Shown here piece by piece: positions 6,043-16,206 of a stretch of DNA of 17,970 nucleotides (within the stretch, counting starts at the first letter, position 1; every line of letters starts with the position of its first letter). A model generated the notes under the pieces. That model saw only the letters and a program-made list of their open reading frames with translations. It had not been told where the DNA came from and did no database searches. Where the stretch lies: positions 1 through 17,970 of the forward strand of contig JAAPAA010000276.1 of assembly GCA_012274165.1 (NCBI GenBank). The letters run 5' to 3'. Position numbers and translations under genes: made by a program. Origin of the DNA: Thiobacillaceae bacterium. Lineage in GTDB: Bacteria > Pseudomonadota > Gammaproteobacteria > Burkholderiales > Thiobacillaceae.

Positions 6043-7487
6043 TCGTTTGGCAAAGTGGGCGGCGTGGCTGCGTCGGCCCACACCCATTCCAGCAGTGCCC
6101 GTTGCGCCTCGATCGCCCGGCTGGCGAGGTCGTGATTGACCAGCATGACGAATACGACGCGGCGTCCGCTGGCGGTGTAGACATAACCGGCCAGCGCGCT
6201 GGCGTCGCGCAGGGTGCCGGTTTTGAGATGGGCGTTGCCGGCAAGCGAGCTGCCGTTGAAGCGGCGCTTGAGCGTGCCGTCGATGGCGACGATGGGCAGC
6301 GCCGATTCGAATTCGGCAAACAGCGGGCTGGCATAGGCCGCGCGCAGCAGTTCTCCCAATAGCCGCGCATTGACCCGCTCGATGCGCGACAGACCCGCGC
6401 CGTTTTCCAGCACCAGCTTGTCCACCGTCACCCCTTGCCGGATCAGCGCGGCGCGAACAGCACGCGCGCCCTTGTCGAGGGTCGCGGGCGCGCCGAAGCT
6501 TTCCGCGCCCAGCGTCAGGAACAGATTGCGCGTCATCAGGTTGTTGGAATATTTGTTGAGGCTGATCAGCGCATCGGTCAGCGGCGGCGACTCGACATGC
6601 AGCAGCGGCGCGGTCGTGGGCGCGATGCCGGGCACGGTCGGGCCGGACAGGGTGCCGCCCGCCTCCGCCCACACGCCGCGAAAGATGAGATCGAAGGTCG
6701 CTGCGGGGTCAAACAGATTCAGCGACAGCGTCTGCTCGCCGCAGCCGCGCGGGTAATGCCCGCTCAGCACCAGTTCGCGGCGTACGGGATCGGCAATGCC
6801 CGGCGTCACGTCATCTTTCCAGCCGTTGCAGGCGGCGGCCGGGGTCAACGCGATCTTAGAGCGGATCGTCACGCCCGGCAGCGCAAAATCGGGCACGACT
6901 TGAACGGCGTCGCCATCCGGTTTCAGGCGCAGCGTCGTCGCATTGAAATTGGCGAGCAGTGCACCGGGCGCTGCGTTATACAGTTCCAGCGGTTCGCCGT
7001 CGAATGCGCCGGGGTCGATTGGCGGCAATTCGAAATAGCTGGTGTCGAGCACCAGATCGCCATGAACCTGGCGCACCCCGCGCGCGCGCAATTCGCGTTG
7101 CAGCAGCCACATGCGTTCCAGCGTCAGGGCCGGGTCGCCATAGCCCTTGATGACCAGATTGCCCTCCAGCACACCGTTCTCAATCGGCCCGTTCGCCCAC
7201 ACGTCCGTCGCCCAGGTGTAACGCGGCCCCAGCTGTTGCAGCGCAGCGAAGCTCGTCACCAGCTTCATCACCGATGCTGGATTCATGGCGGCGTCGGCGT
7301 TGTGAGTGAGCAGCGGCTCGGTTGCATCGAGCGGTTGAATCACCACGGCTACATGGTCGAGCGGAATATCGGCTTGTTTGAGCGCGTCGATGAAGGCCGC
7401 AGGCAGAGCGGCAGCGTAAGCGGAACCCCAAAGGCTGGCGAGCAACAGCGCGGTGGCGAGGCGTAGAAATATCCGGTCAATAGGCAT
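6039..7487 (-). CDS. dacB: D-alanyl-D-alanine carboxypeptidase/endopeptidase, PBP4 class
   Basis: This is a class C low-molecular-mass penicillin-binding protein that trims or cleaves cross-links in periplasmic peptidoglycan. All three active-site motifs are present in the 482-aa product: S72-x-x-K75 (ASVMK), SNN (314-316) and KTG (422-424). The long insert between SxxK and SxN is as in PBP4, and the length matches E. coli DacB (477 aa). ATG 7487 gives a good signal peptide (basic MPIDRIFLRL, hydrophobic core, AYA|A). ATGs at 7511 and 7532 would add 8 or 15 residues and cannot be excluded. The 65-aa ORF overlaps its stop by ATGA. It is divergent from the DUF4136 lipoprotein gene across 138 bp. 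Confidence 0.95.
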   Translation of the reverse strand: MPIDRIFLRLATALLLASLWGSAYAAALPAAFIDALKQADIPLDHVAVVIQPLDATEPLLTHNADAAMNPASVMKLVTSFAALQQLGPRYTWATDVWANGPIENGVLEGNLVIKGYGDPALTLERMWLLQRELRARGVRQVHGDLVLDTSYFELPPIDPGAFDGEPLELYNAAPGALLANFNATTLRLKPDGDAVQVVPDFALPGVTIRSKIALTPAAACNGWKDDVTPGIADPVRRELVLSGHYPRGCGEQTLSLNLFDPAATFDLIFRGVWAEAGGTLSGPTVPGIAPTTAPLLHVESPPLTDALISLNKYSNNLMTRNLFLTLGAESFGAPATLDKGARAVRAALIRQGVTVDKLVLENGAGLSRIERVNARLLGELLRAAYASPLFAEFESALPIVAIDGTLKRRFNGSSLAGNAHLKTGTLRDASALAGYVYTASGRRVVFVMLVNHDLASRAIEAQRALLEWVWADAATPPTLPNE

Positions 7488-7579
7488 CTTGCCATTATGC
7501 CGGATCCGCATTGCCGGCTTGCCCTGCATCATGTTCGGGTGACGGGCTCATTTAAATGTCCTTCCGCAAACGGGAATCC

Positions 7580-7585
7580 TATACT
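7580..7585 (+). promoter_or_regulatory. Possible -10 element for the DUF4136 lipoprotein gene
   Basis: TATACT matches the sigma-70 -10 consensus at five of six positions and lies 40 bp before the ATG at 7626 in a divergent intergenic region. The -35 position (about 7557-7562, TGTCCT) is poor, so this is a tentative call. Confidence 0.35.
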
Positions 7586-7625
7586 TCGCATAAGTGCTGC
7601 CAATCGACGATGGAGACGCCCAAAC

Positions 7626-8219
7626 ATGAAAACCGGATGGATGAGAAATCTGTTGCCGCTCGCCGTGGCGGCCTCGCTGCTGGTGCTGGGCGGCTGTGCC
7701 AGCGGACCCGATGTGCGGGTGGAGTACGACCGCTCGGCCGATTTCACGCACTACCAGACCTTCGGTTTTGTCAGCCCGCTCGGTACCGACCGCAACGGCT
7801 ACCAGAGCATGGTGTCGCAATATCTGGCGGCGGCGACACAGCGCGAAATGGAGGCGCGCGGCATGCATCGGGTCAGCAGCAATCCGCAGCTGCTGGTTAA
7901 TTTCAACACGGCGCTGACTGAAAAAATGCGCGTGATCACCACGCCGGCACCCATGGTGGGGGTTGGCTACTATGGCTATCGTGCGGGAATGTACGGCGCG
8001 TGGCCGCTGTACCGGGATCTGACCACGGTGATGCCCTATCAGGAGGGCACGCTGAATATCGATGTTGTTGACGCGGCACGCAAACAGCTGGTGTGGGAAG
8101 GACTGGTCACTGACATCGTGACGCAGGACATGCTGGATAACCTGCAGGCCAGCATTGACGCAGCGGTGGCTGCGGCCTTTGCACAATACCCGATTCAGCC
8201 TGCGAGCAAGGCCAGGTAA
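7626..8219 (+). CDS. DUF4136 family lipoprotein
   Basis: This is a predicted lipoprotein of 197 aa. The signal peptide (MKTGWMRNLLPLAVAASLLV) ends in the lipobox LGGC at about residue 24, so Cys would be lipidated; Ala at +2 predicts outer-membrane sorting. The mature part opens with VRVEYDRSADFTHYQTFGF, the hallmark of DUF4136, which is a small alpha/beta domain of unknown function widespread in proteobacteria. A Gly/Tyr-rich stretch (VGVGYYGYRAGMYG) follows, and the end carries the usual IDVVDAARKQLVWEG. The ATG is preceded by GGAG 10 bp upstream. A further ATG in the signal region (WM) is less likely. Its stop is three bases from the convergent HDOD gene. Its role is unknown; envelope maintenance is a guess. 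Confidence 0.9.
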   Translation: MKTGWMRNLLPLAVAASLLVLGGCASGPDVRVEYDRSADFTHYQTFGFVSPLGTDRNGYQSMVSQYLAAATQREMEARGMHRVSSNPQLLVNFNTALTEKMRVITTPAPMVGVGYYGYRAGMYGAWPLYRDLTTVMPYQEGTLNIDVVDAARKQLVWEGLVTDIVTQDMLDNLQASIDAAVAAAFAQYPIQPASKAR

Positions 8220-8222
8220 AAC

Positions 8223-9866
8223 CTACAGCGATTGCCGGATGGCCAGGATGGCCTGGTTGCGCAAGGACTTCAGCAGGGACAGCTCTTTTTCGGGAATGGC
8301 GATGTCGCCCGGATGGGGGCGGTCGGCGTAAATCAGGCCGATCGGCTTGCCCTTCACGATGATCGGAAACAATACGAACGTGCGCGCCGTGACATGTTTG
8401 CGGTACCAGGCCGGAATGCGGGTTGCGATTTTCGGCTCGTCGATGTCGGTGATGAGGATGTCGGCATTGTTTTGCAGGGCGACCAGAAACACATCCGGCT
8501 GTGCCGCCAGCGAAAAGTCGAAGGCCCTGATCAAATCCTGCACGTTGTCGCCGAAACCGAACTTGCCGCACATGGTGTTGTGGCGGCCATCCTTGATGCA
8601 CAACAGCACATGCGCGAACCCCATGCCGGTATACATGGCCTCCAGAATCATGCGCAGGATATCGTTGATGGACACCGCGTCGTCGATCAGCGAATTGCTG
8701 ACGTCCTGCAGGCCCGAGGTAAGAACCGCCTGTATCTGTGCGCTGCTGCGTTGAGCGGTGTGATCGCTTTCGTCTGATTCGGCATCGAGTATCGATGCGC
8801 GCTCGTGCAGCACGCTGTCATCCAGCGCCGTTTGTGGCGCGGTTGCGTCGTCAGGCGCTCCATCTGCAAGCTTGCTTTCGGCCGGCGCCGGCGCCGACGG
8901 CATCGGCATTCCCGCCCATTTCGTGACTTGCTGCGCAAACGCACTCTGTTTCAGATTCACATTCACGGCCAAGGCGAACTGGGCGATGTCCTGCATCGAC
9001 TTTTCCATCAGCCCGTTCAGCTGTTTCTCGGTGACCGGCAAGCAGTCGCCGAAACGCAGGGTCAGTTTGGCCAGTGCCTTGCTGCGATCCGCGTCCGGCG
9101 TATTGAGGATGACTTCGCATAACGCGTTCGAAAACCCCGCCAGTACCCGCAAGGGTTCAGTACTGATGGCGGCTTTTTTGATTTTTTCGTCGGGCAGGTT
9201 TTTCATGCTCAGCACCAGCTGATCCGGAAAGCCCCAGTTCTTGGCTACACCCATCCCGAGATTTTCGAACGACACGCCCAGCACCTCGATCGAGGCCTGG
9301 GTTTCGCTTAGCGCGTCTGCCTGAACCCGTTGCTTGATCGCAGCGGCTTCCATCGGAAAGTAGAACGTCGCCACCATGCGTCCCAGGTGGTGCAGCATGG
9401 CGCTGATGAATGCCTCTTCCACATCCCTGATTTGCGTGCTGCCCGCCAGTTCGCGCGCCAGCATGCCGGCGTACAGCACTTTGACGAACTCTTCCTTGAG
9501 CTGCTGCGCGTGCGCCTTGTTTTCCAGGTTGTCGAACAGGATCAGGCTCAGCGCGATCGAGCGCACCGCATCGAATCCGAGGATCACCACCGCGCGCGAA
9601 ATCGTGCTGATGGTGCCGCCGCCAACCTGGTTGTAGAACGCAACGTTGGCGAGCTTCAGCAGCTTGTTGGTGAGCGCGAAGTCCCTGAGGATATTGTTGG
9701 ACAGTTCGTTGACGCCTTCCTTGTCGGAAGAAGCAATACGGTTGATCGCGCCGATCGCCTCGGACAAGGCGGGGAAGTCGCTTTCGCGCTGCATGCGCCG
9801 CAACAGGATATCCAGCGCGCTGGGTTTGGGTTCGTCGCCGGATTCAGTTTGTGGCAGGGGCATCAT
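8223..9866 (-). CDS. HDOD-GAF signalling protein
   Basis: This 547-aa cytoplasmic regulator has two modules. Residues about 20-300 form an HDOD region (ALSEAIGAINRIASS, NNILRDFALTNKLLKLANVA, ISRAVVILGFDAVRSIALSL, MLHHLGRMVATFYFP). That fold is HD-related but lacks the phosphodiesterase metal site and is used as a protein-interaction output. A low-complexity Ala/Pro/Asp linker (about 315-370) joins it to a GAF domain (about 380-547) containing LLCIKDGRHNTMCGKFGFGD and VLFPIIVKGKPIGLIYADRP. HDOD proteins often act in c-di-GMP or chemosensory networks; no specific partner can be named. It follows the epimerase gene by 37 bp in the same direction and may be cotranscribed with it. Methionines 1 and 2 are adjacent, and the upstream ribosome binding site is weak. 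Confidence 0.88.
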   Translation of the reverse strand: MMPLPQTESGDEPKPSALDILLRRMQRESDFPALSEAIGAINRIASSDKEGVNELSNNILRDFALTNKLLKLANVAFYNQVGGGTISTISRAVVILGFDAVRSIALSLILFDNLENKAHAQQLKEEFVKVLYAGMLARELAGSTQIRDVEEAFISAMLHHLGRMVATFYFPMEAAAIKQRVQADALSETQASIEVLGVSFENLGMGVAKNWGFPDQLVLSMKNLPDEKIKKAAISTEPLRVLAGFSNALCEVILNTPDADRSKALAKLTLRFGDCLPVTEKQLNGLMEKSMQDIAQFALAVNVNLKQSAFAQQVTKWAGMPMPSAPAPAESKLADGAPDDATAPQTALDDSVLHERASILDAESDESDHTAQRSSAQIQAVLTSGLQDVSNSLIDDAVSINDILRMILEAMYTGMGFAHVLLCIKDGRHNTMCGKFGFGDNVQDLIRAFDFSLAAQPDVFLVALQNNADILITDIDEPKIATRIPAWYRKHVTARTFVLFPIIVKGKPIGLIYADRPHPGDIAIPEKELSLLKSLRNQAILAIRQSL

Positions 9867-9903
9867 GTTGCGTCATGTTTCGGCTACCGCGCCTCACGGG
9901 CGT

Positions 9904-10934
9904 TCAGCGCGCCAGGTCCGCCACATACCAGTCCATCGCCTCGGCCAGTCCTTCGCCGATGCGGTGAGTGGGCTGGTAACCGAGCCGGGTGTGCGCCTTG
10001 GCAATGTCGGCGAGCGAGTGGCGCACGTCGCCGGCACGGAAGTCGCGGTACACCGGCTTGAAGTCGGCCAGGTGGGGGAACTTCGGTGCAAGCAGCATGC
10101 GGATCGCTTCGAACAGCTGGTTGAGCGTGGTGCGGTCGCCGACGGCGACGTTGTAGACCTGGTTGGCCGCCTCGGCGTGTGTGCTGGTGGCGGCGAGCAG
10201 GTTGGCCTGGATGACGTTGTCGATGTAGCAGAAGTCGCGGCTGGTTTCGCCGTCGCCGTTGATGTACACCGGCTCGTTGTGAACCATGCTCGACACCCAT
10301 TTCGGCACCACCGCAGCGTAGGCGCCATTCGGATCCTGGCGGCGGCCGAAGATGTTGAAATAGCGCAGGCCGATGGATTGCATGCCGTAGCAGCGGCCGA
10401 ACACGTCGGCATACAGCTCGTTCACCAGCTTGGTGACGGCGTAGGGCGACAGCGGTTTGCCGATGACGTCCTCGACCTTGGGCAGGCCGGGATGGTCGCC
10501 GTAGGTGGAGCTCGACGCGGCGTAGACGAAGCGTTTGACCTGGGCGTCGCGCGCGGCGACCAGCATGTTGAGAAAGCCGGTGTTGTTGGAGGCGTGGGTG
10601 GTGAGCGGGTCTTCGAGCGAGCGCGGTACCGAGCCGAGCGCGGCCTGGTGCAGGACGTAATCCACGCCTTGGCAGGCGGCCTGGCAGGTTTCCGGATCGC
10701 GAATATCGCCGCGCGTGAAGCTGAAGCGCGCCCAGCGTTCGGCGCCGACGCTGGCCTGCACCTGATCGAGGTTGCGCTGATGGCCGGTGGCGAAGTTGTC
10801 CAGTCCGACCACGCGTTGATCAAGTTGCAGCAAGGCTTCCAGCAGATTGCTGCCGATGAAGCCGGCGACGCCGGTCACCAGCCAGGTTCGGGGCGCGGCC
10901 GGGAGCTGCGCTTTGAGCGCGTCGAACGCGCTCA

Positions 10935-10935
<1 letters not shown>
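9904..10935 (-). CDS. wbpP: UDP-N-acetylglucosamine 4-epimerase (WbpP/TviC type SDR)
   Basis: This is an extended short-chain dehydrogenase. Family members interconvert UDP-GlcNAc/UDP-GalNAc or the uronic acid forms for O-antigen or capsule. In the 343-aa product the NAD-binding TGVAGFIG (21-28), the catalytic SSS (141-143) and YAVTK (165-169) are all present. The sequences DNFATGHQRNLDQV, HQAALGSVPRSLEDP and NIFGRRQDPNGAYAAVVPKW are typical of WbpP/TviC. The ATG at 10935 shares its A with the last base of the dehydrogenase stop (TGATG); a GTG one codon earlier is also possible. The two genes are therefore coupled and likely form one pathway to UDP-GalNAcA. Specificity for the N-acetylated sugar is inferred from subgroup likeness and the partner gene. 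Confidence 0.88.
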
Positions 10936-12215
<1,280 letters not shown>

Positions 12216-12229
12216 GCTTGGATTCCCTT

Positions 12230-13117
12230 ATGAATAGTCTGTCTATGCTTCTGCCCGGATTGTATCGAATTTGTGTGGCATTGCCCGCCCGCGTCCGGCA
12301 GAGGACTGCTACACGAATTAGCAAGCGGCATACCACTTTGCGGTCATCGGCATGCGTCTGGTGGGCGATGGCCGTATTGTCAGGCTGGATGCCGAGCGTC
12401 TCTGCACGCGCCGACGTTGCCGATACCTTGCTCAGCGTGAAGCCGGCCGTTGTAGGTGTCGGTACGTACAACCCCACCGGCCGCCCGCCTGCCAACCTGA
12501 AAGGCACGGGGTTTGCCGTGCTCGACGGCAGCTATGTGGTGTCCTGCGCGCATATTTTTGTCGCGCCGCTGGATACGGAAAAGAATGAATCGTTTGCAGT
12601 GTTCATTGGCCGCGACCGCCAGGTGAACGTGCGCAGTGCGCAATTGGTCTTCATCGACAAGGCGCATGATCTCGCCTTGCTGAAAGTCGCCGGCGCGCCG
12701 CTCCCCACGTTGAAGCTGGGCGATTCGACCCTGGCTCGCGAAGGCTGGCAGCTCTATTTCACCGGTTATCCCATCGGCTCGGTGCTGGGGCTCAACCCGT
12801 CCACCCACCGCGCCGGGCTCGCCGCCATCATTCCCATCTACACGCCGGTCGCAAGTGCGGCCCAGCTCAACCTGCGCGCGCTCAGGCAGGCAGGCGATCC
12901 GTTCGAAGTATTCGAGCTCGACGCCGTCGCCTATCCCGGCAACAGTGGCAGTCCGGTGTGGCACCCCGATACGGGCGAAGTGCTGGGCGTGGTCAATTCG
13001 GTCTATGTCAAAGGCTCGAAAGATGCGGCGCTCTCGGCGCCCAGCGGCATCAGTTATGCCATCCCGGCGAAATACGTGCGCGCCATGCTGGATCGGGCGC
13101 TGTCGGAAAAAAAATGA
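12230..13117 (+). CDS. Exported trypsin-like serine protease (S1/HtrA-like fold without PDZ)
   Basis: The product has a chymotrypsin-fold protease domain with a complete triad: His108 (VVSCAHIF), Asp147 (KAHDLALLKV) and Ser239 (YPGNSGSPVW), numbered from ATG 12230 (295 aa). No PDZ domain follows, so it is shorter than DegP/DegS. The C-terminal PSGISYAIPAKYV matches the last strand and helix of HtrA-type proteases. A hydrophobic segment and ASA/ARA-like cleavage site at about residues 43-61 suggest export. The start is uncertain: 12230 is the first ATG, but TTG 12338 or ATG 12368 would place the signal peptide at the N-terminus, and none has a clear ribosome binding site. It is divergent from the dehydrogenase gene by 14 bp if 12230 is used, which favours a later start. 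Confidence 0.85.
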   Translation: MNSLSMLLPGLYRICVALPARVRQRTATRISKRHTTLRSSACVWWAMAVLSGWMPSVSARADVADTLLSVKPAVVGVGTYNPTGRPPANLKGTGFAVLDGSYVVSCAHIFVAPLDTEKNESFAVFIGRDRQVNVRSAQLVFIDKAHDLALLKVAGAPLPTLKLGDSTLAREGWQLYFTGYPIGSVLGLNPSTHRAGLAAIIPIYTPVASAAQLNLRALRQAGDPFEVFELDAVAYPGNSGSPVWHPDTGEVLGVVNSVYVKGSKDAALSAPSGISYAIPAKYVRAMLDRALSEKK

Positions 13118-13124
13118 GCCCGGC

Positions 13125-14192
13125 CTACATGCCTTCGGTGAGACTTACCCCGAAGCCAAACGTCTGTTGGCTGTGGTTGTAGTCGATCAGCGACTCGCCA
13201 TAGCCGTTGAAATACCGCACATAGCCCTTCAGCCGTCCAACCAGCGGGAAGCTCCAATTCAGTTCCATCGCGCCGTAGCCGGTCTCGAAGTTCTTGCGCA
13301 GCAATACTGAATAGGCGTTGCGCTCATCGCGATAGACCGCTGTCAGGTCGCCATGCCCCAGGTAATCTTCGATGTCGGGGTTGTCGTCGTTCCCGGCGCT
13401 TTCGGGGATGCGGTACCACGGGCGGATCAGCAGCGCCAGGTTGTCACGTTCAAACCCGAACTGAGCGTAAATGCGGTTCCAGCTGCGCGACAGGCCTTCC
13501 GAGCGGCCATTCGACTGGTGCAACGCCCCGATATTGAGAAAGCGTCCACGCAAACCGGCGATTTCGTAGTCGGTGCGAAACACCAGCATCGCTTCCGGAG
13601 AATAGTCGGACTCGCGGAATGGCGAGGAAATGGTGCTGTTGTAGGCCTGCCAGAACGAGGTGATGGTGTAGCCGAACCACAGGTCGGCGTTGTCGTAGCC
13701 AAACATGCCCTCCATCGCCTTGATCTTGAAGCTCAGCTGCAATTCGGTTTCGACGGGGTCGAGTTCCTGATCGGGTTGGCTAAGCGAGTCCTGAAACGGC
13801 GTGTTGTTCGGCCGGTTGCTGACCTTGAGCGGCAGGAAATAATTGGCGTGGTGCGGGCGAAACAGGAACGCGCCCTGCTTGGCTTCGTCGTCCAGCTCCC
13901 AGTGGCGCGACAGGGTCGACAGCAGCTTGGGGTTCGGTGGTGGGGCGGCTTGCGCGACAACGGGCTGCGGCGCGGGCGGCGACTTGGCGTCAGGTGTTGC
14001 TTGAGGAACCGGTGCCGCCTCTGGTTGCGCGCGCCCTGACACACGGTCGTAGCACGTCAGGCGATCGACATCCGCCGGAATCGAGCTGCAGCCTTCCCAG
14101 TCGGCCATCGAGGCGGCTTGCGCATGACCCAGCAGGCCTGCGCACAGCAAGGCGAGCGGAATGATTCCGCGCAGAGGGGGATTTCGTTTCAT
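13125..14192 (-). CDS. pldA: Outer membrane phospholipase A (OMPLA)
   Basis: This is a beta-barrel phospholipase A1/A2 of the outer membrane that degrades misplaced phospholipid. The active site is His225-x-Ser227 with Asn239 (GALHQSNGRSEGLSRSWNR); the 14-residue His-Asn spacing equals that of E. coli OMPLA (142/144/156). The 355-aa product has a signal peptide (cleavage near AQA|A). A non-barrel N-terminal extension follows, with WEGCSSIPADVDRLTCYDR, two cysteines likely to form a disulfide, and a Pro/Ala/Gln-rich linker (about 54-88). It ends in SLTEGM rather than an aromatic residue, odd for a barrel. ATG 14192 is chosen because it starts the signal peptide; a longer frame to 14252 overlaps the upstream gene. 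The start is 11 bp after the MBL gene stop, so the pair is likely cotranscribed. The stop is 7 bp from the convergent protease gene. Confidence 0.93.
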   Translation of the reverse strand: MKRNPPLRGIIPLALLCAGLLGHAQAASMADWEGCSSIPADVDRLTCYDRVSGRAQPEAAPVPQATPDAKSPPAPQPVVAQAAPPPNPKLLSTLSRHWELDDEAKQGAFLFRPHHANYFLPLKVSNRPNNTPFQDSLSQPDQELDPVETELQLSFKIKAMEGMFGYDNADLWFGYTITSFWQAYNSTISSPFRESDYSPEAMLVFRTDYEIAGLRGRFLNIGALHQSNGRSEGLSRSWNRIYAQFGFERDNLALLIRPWYRIPESAGNDDNPDIEDYLGHGDLTAVYRDERNAYSVLLRKNFETGYGAMELNWSFPLVGRLKGYVRYFNGYGESLIDYNHSQQTFGFGVSLTEGM

Positions 14193-14203
14193 GTGGACTT
14201 GGC

Positions 14204-15634
14204 CTAATCGAGGACGACGCTGAACCCCGGCGTCGGCGCCATCGTATCCCAACCCAGGCGTGTTTGTAGTTCGGCGGCGAAGCCGGTTGCCACGGTGTCT
14301 TCACCGTGCACCACGAATACCCGGCGCGGCTTGCTGCGGAAGTGGCCCAGCCAGTCGAGCAGCGCAGTGCGATCGGCATGCGCCGACAGCCCGCCGAGGG
14401 TATAGAGATCGGCGCGCACCGGGATGTCCTCGCCGAGCAGGCGCACCCGTTTGGCGCCATCGACCAGGCGGCGGCCGAAGGTGCCTGCGGCCTGAAACCC
14501 GGTGATGAGAATGGTCGATTCGCGGCGCGCCAGGTTGGCACGCAGATGAAACTTGATGCGCCCGGCTTCGCACATGCCGCTGGCCGAAATGATGACGGCG
14601 CCGCCGCGGATGCGGTCGAGCGACTTCGATTCTTCGACGTCCTCGACGAATTCGAGCTTGCGGAAATGCGCCATGCCGCCATGTTTGCCCATCAGAGCAT
14701 GGGTTTCGGCATCCAGCAGTTCCATGTGCTTGTAGGTGATCTCGGTGGCGGCGGTGGCCATCGGTGAGTCGACGAACACGGTCAGTTTGGGGATACGCGC
14801 CTGCCGGGTGAGGTCGGCCAGCAGATAGAGCATGTCCTGGGTTCGCCCCACCGCGAAGGCAGGAATGATGACGTTGCCGCCCTTGCGCTCGATCGTGTCG
14901 TTGATCGCCGCCACCAGTTCGTCCTCGGTGGCTTCCATGCTCTTGTGCTCGCGGTCGCCGTAGGTCGATTCGACCACCAGGTAGTCGGCGTCGTGGATAT
15001 GCGTGGGGTCGCGCAACAAGGGGCGCGCGGGTTGGCCGAGGTCGCCGGAAAACACGATCTTGCGGCGGCGTGTGCCCTCGCCCACCCACACTTCGACAAT
15101 CGCCGAGCCGAGGATGTGGCCGGCGTCGCGAAAGGTGCAGCGCACCTGCGGATGCGGCGTGATTTCCAGGTCGTAGTCGACCGGATTCAATTGCTTCAGC
15201 GAAGCCTGCGCCTGCGCCACGGTATACAGCGGCGCCGTGTCGCGCGGCGGCATTCCCTGTGCTGCTTCACGCTTGGCCATGTGCTGGCGGAAGCGGTTGA
15301 GGTTGGCGTACTCGGCTTCCTTTTCCTGGATGTGGGCGGAATCCGGCAGCATCACCGCCAGCAGGTCGCAGGTGGCGCGGGTGGTGTGGATCGTGCCCCG
15401 AAAGCCCAGTGCGACCAGCCGCGGCAACAGCCCGGAATGGTCGATGTGGGCATGGGTGAGAATGACAAAATCGATGCTGCGCGGATCGAAATCAAAGGCG
15501 CGGTAGTTTTTGGCGCGCGTTTCGCGGCCGCCCTGGAACATCCCGCAATCCACCAGAAAACGCACGCCGTCGGCTTCCACCAGATAACTGGAACCCGTCA
15601 CCTCGCGTGCTGCACCCAGAAAAGTCAGTTTCAT
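14204..15634 (-). CDS. Metallo-beta-lactamase/beta-CASP ribonuclease-like protein
   Basis: This 476-aa protein belongs to the CPSF-73-like bacterial branch, probably a zinc-dependent RNA exo- or endonuclease in the cytoplasm. The metal-binding HAHIDH is at 61-66 (LTHAHIDHSGLLP), followed by GHILGSA and FSGDLG with the further His and Asp ligands. The beta-CASP insert has STYGDREH, the nucleotide-binding IIPAFAVGRTQD and ISASGMCEAGRIKFHL. The C-terminal return to the MBL fold shows GLSAHADR and VFVVHGE. The ATG has AAGGGAGA about 8 bp upstream, a strong site. The substrate is not known from sequence. Its pairing with pldA does not suggest an obvious common function. Confidence 0.92.
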   Translation of the reverse strand: MKLTFLGAAREVTGSSYLVEADGVRFLVDCGMFQGGRETRAKNYRAFDFDPRSIDFVILTHAHIDHSGLLPRLVALGFRGTIHTTRATCDLLAVMLPDSAHIQEKEAEYANLNRFRQHMAKREAAQGMPPRDTAPLYTVAQAQASLKQLNPVDYDLEITPHPQVRCTFRDAGHILGSAIVEVWVGEGTRRRKIVFSGDLGQPARPLLRDPTHIHDADYLVVESTYGDREHKSMEATEDELVAAINDTIERKGGNVIIPAFAVGRTQDMLYLLADLTRQARIPKLTVFVDSPMATAATEITYKHMELLDAETHALMGKHGGMAHFRKLEFVEDVEESKSLDRIRGGAVIISASGMCEAGRIKFHLRANLARRESTILITGFQAAGTFGRRLVDGAKRVRLLGEDIPVRADLYTLGGLSAHADRTALLDWLGHFRSKPRRVFVVHGEDTVATGFAAELQTRLGWDTMAPTPGFSVVLD

Positions 15635-15736
15635 AGCGGTCTCCCTTCGCCAGCTTCATTATCCGTCTTGGCGTCGCCGATCAGGTCAATGCGCCTGAGG
15701 CTGTTCCGCCCCCATCATAAAGGGCGCGTCAAAGTA

Positions 15737-15762
15737 AAAGGCGCCGCTGTTGCGACGCCTTT
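15737..15762 (-). terminator. Rho-independent-type terminator after the Gly/Met-rich protein gene
   Basis: AAAGGCG (15737-15743) pairs with CGCCTTT (15756-15762), and an inner CGC/GCG stem with loop TGTT extends it past one mismatch. On the minus strand the hairpin is followed by TTTTACTTT. It lies 28 bp past the stop at 15790, as expected for ending the minus-strand run. Confidence 0.7.
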
Positions 15763-15789
15763 AAGGACACATCACATCTTAAGTGCGAG

Positions 15790-16170
15790 TTATCGACCGC
15801 CGCTGCCAGAACCCGAGCCACCCCCTGGGCCCATGCCGCCACCCATGCCTGAACCACCTCCGGGCCCCATGCCGCCGCCCATTCCTGGCGCGGGCGGCAT
15901 ATCGGGCAAGGTGACGCCTTGCTGATTGGCGCGCACCTGCATCTCCTGGTGATGCTGGGCACGGATTTGTTCACGCTCTTCGTTGGTTTTGGCGGCGCGC
16001 ATCTTGGTCTGATACGCGCTGCGTTCCTGCGGAGTCATCAACTGGCTGCCGTAAACCTGTTCCTGTGTCTGTGTCTTGCTCTGCGCGGACGAATCTGCAG
16101 CAAAGCCGGGGTTGAAGGCAAGCAGCAGGCTGCCTGCCAGCATTGAAATCATCAAGGGCTTGTTCAACAT
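15790..16170 (-). CDS. Small exported protein with Gly/Met-rich tandem-repeat tail
   Basis: This 126-aa product is made from ATG 16170, preceded by AGGAGC 7 bp upstream. Residues 1-25 are a signal peptide (ending PGFAA). The middle is a charged helical region (MTPQERSAYQTKMRAAKTNE, then EREQIRAQHHQEMQVRANQQ) followed by GVTLPDMPP. I recall this as a recurrent theme of small periplasmic hypothetical proteins in proteobacteria; no biochemical role is known to me. The tail is a 12-residue unit MGGGMGPGGGSG repeated twice (97-108 and 109-120), then Ser/Gly. His-His and Met residues would allow metal binding, but this is speculation. A terminator follows, and the DUF2202 gene lies 112 bp upstream in the same direction. 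Confidence 0.8.
   Translation of the reverse strand: MLNKPLMISMLAGSLLLAFNPGFAADSSAQSKTQTQEQVYGSQLMTPQERSAYQTKMRAAKTNEEREQIRAQHHQEMQVRANQQGVTLPDMPPAPGMGGGMGPGGGSGMGGGMGPGGGSGSGSGGR
15811..15882. repeat. Two tandem 36-bp coding repeats
   Basis: Each unit encodes MGGGMGPGGGSG near the C-terminus of the small exported protein gene (units 15847-15882 and 15811-15846). The copies are diverged at synonymous positions, so the amino-acid repeat seems to be kept while the DNA drifts. Confidence 0.75.
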
Positions 16171-16206
16171 GATCGTGCTCCTGAAACATTGGGGGCCATA
16201 AGGAAG

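Noticed and set aside
6435..7466. 343-codon plus-strand frame across dacB
   Set aside because: It lies opposite the PBP4 gene, whose SxxK, SNN and KTG motifs are all intact; the antisense product is Arg/Gln-rich with no recognisable fold.
15811..15882. Possible CRISPR or intergenic repeat array
   Set aside because: The two 36-bp units are contiguous, in frame, and encode a repeated Gly/Met peptide within a gene; there are no spacers.
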